DNA of 40,185 bases. It comes from Phycisphaerales bacterium (GTDB lineage Bacteria > Planctomycetota > Phycisphaerae > Phycisphaerales > UBA1924). This document shows positions 38,432-40,185 of this stretch, piece by piece. The notes under the pieces are model-generated. The model saw only the letters and a list, made by a program, of their open reading frames with translations. It did not search any database and had not been told where the DNA came from. Location: assembly GCA_022072615.1 (NCBI GenBank), contig JAJVHS010000075.1, forward strand, positions 1 through 40,185, given 5' to 3'. A program made the translations under genes and the position numbers. How positions within the stretch are numbered: the stretch's first letter is position 1; each line of letters opens with the position of its first letter.

Positions 38432-40185
38432 ATGACGATCAATGGGGGGACGGTGATCGACACGCATCGCTTCAGCACGACCTTCTTTGCAACACTTGTG
38501 GCGGCGGCCGTCCCGGCCCTCGCCGAACCTCCGCCCGCGAACCTCACGCCCGAGCAGGCGGCCTGGCTCGCCGCCAACGCGCACGAACTCAAGACCGTCG
38601 AGGCCGGCAACGGCTTCCATGACCTTGCGCCGCTCAGGGCGATGGTGGGGGACGCCCGGATCGTCGCGCTCGGCGAGGGCACGCACGGCACGCGCGAGCA
38701 CTTCCAGGCCAAGCACCGCATCCTCGAGTATCTCGTCGAGGAGCTCGGCTTCGCGATCTTCTCGATCGAGGCCAACATGCCCGAGTCGTACGAGCTCAAC
38801 CCGTACGTGCTGGGCGAGACCGACGGCGACGTGAACGAGCTGATCGGCGGCATGTATTTCTGGACGTGGAATACCGAAGAAGTCCGCGACATGGTCGAAT
38901 GGATGCGCAGCTACAACCGGCGTCAGAAGGAGGCCGGCTCCGATCGCCGCGTCCAGTTCACCGGCAATGACATGCAGACGCAGACCGTCGCGCTGCGCAT
39001 CGTGCGGGAATTCCTCGAGGCCCACGACGCCGAGTACGCCGCGTCCAACCAGGCGTCGTTTGAGGCGATCCGCACTTACAACCCGTACGAAGCCGGCGGC
39101 TTCGGCTGCGTGACCGGGTCGCTCCCCGTCAACGAGTTCCACAACAAGACCCTTAAGCTGTCGGGGTGGGTCAAGACCAGAGCCCTGTCGATCCAGGGGT
39201 TCGCGGGGCTGTGGCTGCGTGTCGACGGACCGACGCCGTACTTCAACAACATGCAGAGCCGCGGGCTCAACGGCGACACCGAGTGGACGTATGTCGAGCA
39301 GGAAGTGACCGTCCCGGCCGACGCCATGGCGATCTACTTCGGCCTGGTGATGCCCGGCAGCGGTGAAGCTTGGTTCGACGGCGTCGAACTCACGATCGAC
39401 GGCCAGGCGTGGACCTCGCCGCTCTTTGACCTGGACTTTGAGAGCGGGGCACCTCGCGGCCTGCTGCACGCCGACCCCTCGGGCGGGCCGCCGCCCCCCG
39501 GATACGAGTACGCCATCGATTCGAACGTCGCGAAGGTCGGTTCTCGTAGCGCACGCCTCGCGAGCAAGGCCACTGCCGTCTCGCCGGGAAGCACGCTCGC
39601 GACCGCGTCGGCCATCCTCGAACACATGCGGGCTTCCCGCGATCGTTACGCCGCCGCCACCTCGCCCGCACAGGCCGACTGGGCCATCCAGAACGCCCGC
39701 GTTGTCGAGCAGTGGGCCGGCATGACCGCCGACATGACCCAGGGTTCGGCCCACCGCGACAAGTGCATGGCCGAGAACGTGGGCTGGATCCTCGATCAGA
39801 ACCCAGGCGCCCGGGCCGTGCTCTGGGCGCACAATTGGCACGTCCGCGATGAAAGCCCGTGGATGGGCTCGCACCTGCGAGCCAGGTACGGCAAGGACTA
39901 CGTCAATCTCGCCTTCTGCTCGTCCAGCGGCCAGTACTACGCCGTGAACGCGGGCCGCGGCGGGATGGGAGTCCACGCACTCCAGGAGCCTCCTCCCGAC
40001 AGCTTCGAGGCGATGCTCCAGGCCGATGGCCGGCCGATCCTGCTCGTGGACCTGCGTGCCGCGGTCCCCGGCGATCCCGCCTCGGGCTGGCTGACCGAAT
40101 CGCGCCCGTTCGGCGGCGTCATCGGCGCGCTGCAGATGCCCCATCACTACTTCCCCGCCCAGATGAGCGGGCCCTTTGACCTCCT
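38432..40185 (+). CDS. exported erythromycin-esterase-family protein, 3' end missing
   Basis: The frame from the ATG at 38432 is open to the right edge, so the C-terminus is outside the window. A signal peptide (FFATLVAAAVPALA) precedes an erythromycin-esterase fold. VALGEGTHGTREHFQAKHR (near 82-95) holds the Glu and His used for hydrolysis, and ARAVLWAHNWHV (near 465) holds later His residues. Between them, at about residues 215-380, is an inserted beta-rich segment (LKLSGWVKTRALSIQGFAGL, then SGEAWFDGVELTID) resembling a carbohydrate-binding or adhesion beta-sandwich. Family members hydrolyse macrolide lactones or other esters; here the native substrate is unknown, so I do not infer drug resistance. 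A TAGGAT hexamer at 38379-38384 may be a -10 element. Confidence 0.88.
   Translation, partial: MTINGGTVIDTHRFSTTFFATLVAAAVPALAEPPPANLTPEQAAWLAANAHELKTVEAGNGFHDLAPLRAMVGDARIVALGEGTHGTREHFQAKHRILEYLVEELGFAIFSIEANMPESYELNPYVLGETDGDVNELIGGMYFWTWNTEEVRDMVEWMRSYNRRQKEAGSDRRVQFTGNDMQTQTVALRIVREFLEAHDAEYAASNQASFEAIRTYNPYEAGGFGCVTGSLPVNEFHNKTLKLSGWVKTRALSIQGFAGLWLRVDGPTPYFNNMQSRGLNGDTEWTYVEQEVTVPADAMAIYFGLVMPGSGEAWFDGVELTIDGQAWTSPLFDLDFESGAPRGLLHADPSGGPPPPGYEYAIDSNVAKVGSRSARLASKATAVSPGSTLATASAILEHMRASRDRYAAATSPAQADWAIQNARVVEQWAGMTADMTQGSAHRDKCMAENVGWILDQNPGARAVLWAHNWHVRDESPWMGSHLRARYGKDYVNLAFCSSSGQYYAVNAGRGGMGVHALQEPPPDSFEAMLQADGRPILLVDLRAAVPGDPASGWLTESRPFGGVIGALQMPHHYFPAQMSGPFDL

Noticed and set aside
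38378..40147. 589-codon frame opposite the erythromycin-esterase gene
   Set aside because: The plus-strand frame has a signal peptide and family motifs and is open to the edge; this one has none.

Overview
The window is GC-rich DNA (about two-thirds G+C in ordinary genes) from a bacterium that is most likely a planctomycete, probably of the Phycisphaerae. This is an inference from gene content: a large transmembrane Ser/Thr kinase with a WD40 tail, an ECF-type sigma factor overlapping a second receptor-like Ser/Thr kinase, many exported helical-repeat and GC-rich secreted proteins, and a probable futalosine-pathway menaquinone gene. No rRNA, tRNA, CRISPR array or insertion sequence was recognised.

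Layout. 1-1595: the end of a TPR protein and a DUF1801 protein with a basic tail. About 1800-3235: a visibly AT-richer, minus-strand island of small unrecognised genes (one with an HEPN-like C-terminus) sitting against the start of an M28 peptidase gene (3239-4168). 4190-7904 (minus): a Tat-exported flavin amine oxidase followed by a hybrid histidine kinase and a LuxR-type response regulator. 7964-10006 (plus): a MqnD-like protein and a polyprenyl diphosphate synthase, consistent with menaquinone ring and tail synthesis. 10013-12702 (minus): a sigma factor and receptor Ser/Thr kinase coupled by a 4-base overlap. 12826-16774 (plus): a small exported protein, a LuxR-type regulator, a metallo-beta-lactamase-fold hydrolase and an exported transglutaminase-like protein whose catalytic residues appear lost. 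16790-22968 (minus): pyrH, frr, a DUF3500 protein and a WD40 kinase.

23298-33727 (plus) is the most remarkable part: eight tightly packed, mostly overlapping genes. They encode a membrane-anchored von Willebrand A protein, an exported helical protein, an ExbB/TolQ-type channel protein, two ExbD/TolR-type proteins, an exported 897-residue helical-repeat protein, a 953-residue single-pass protein with a J-like cytoplasmic domain, and an exported zinc-ribbon protein. I infer one proton-motive-force-driven cell-envelope machine whose load-bearing parts are not the usual TonB, TolA or Pal.

33749-40185: an exported trypsin-like protease with a long propeller-like and Ig-like tail (minus), a tRNA-binding-domain protein (plus), a strong bidirectional terminator, a thiolase (minus) and, running off the right edge, an exported erythromycin-esterase-family protein with a domain inserted into its catalytic fold.
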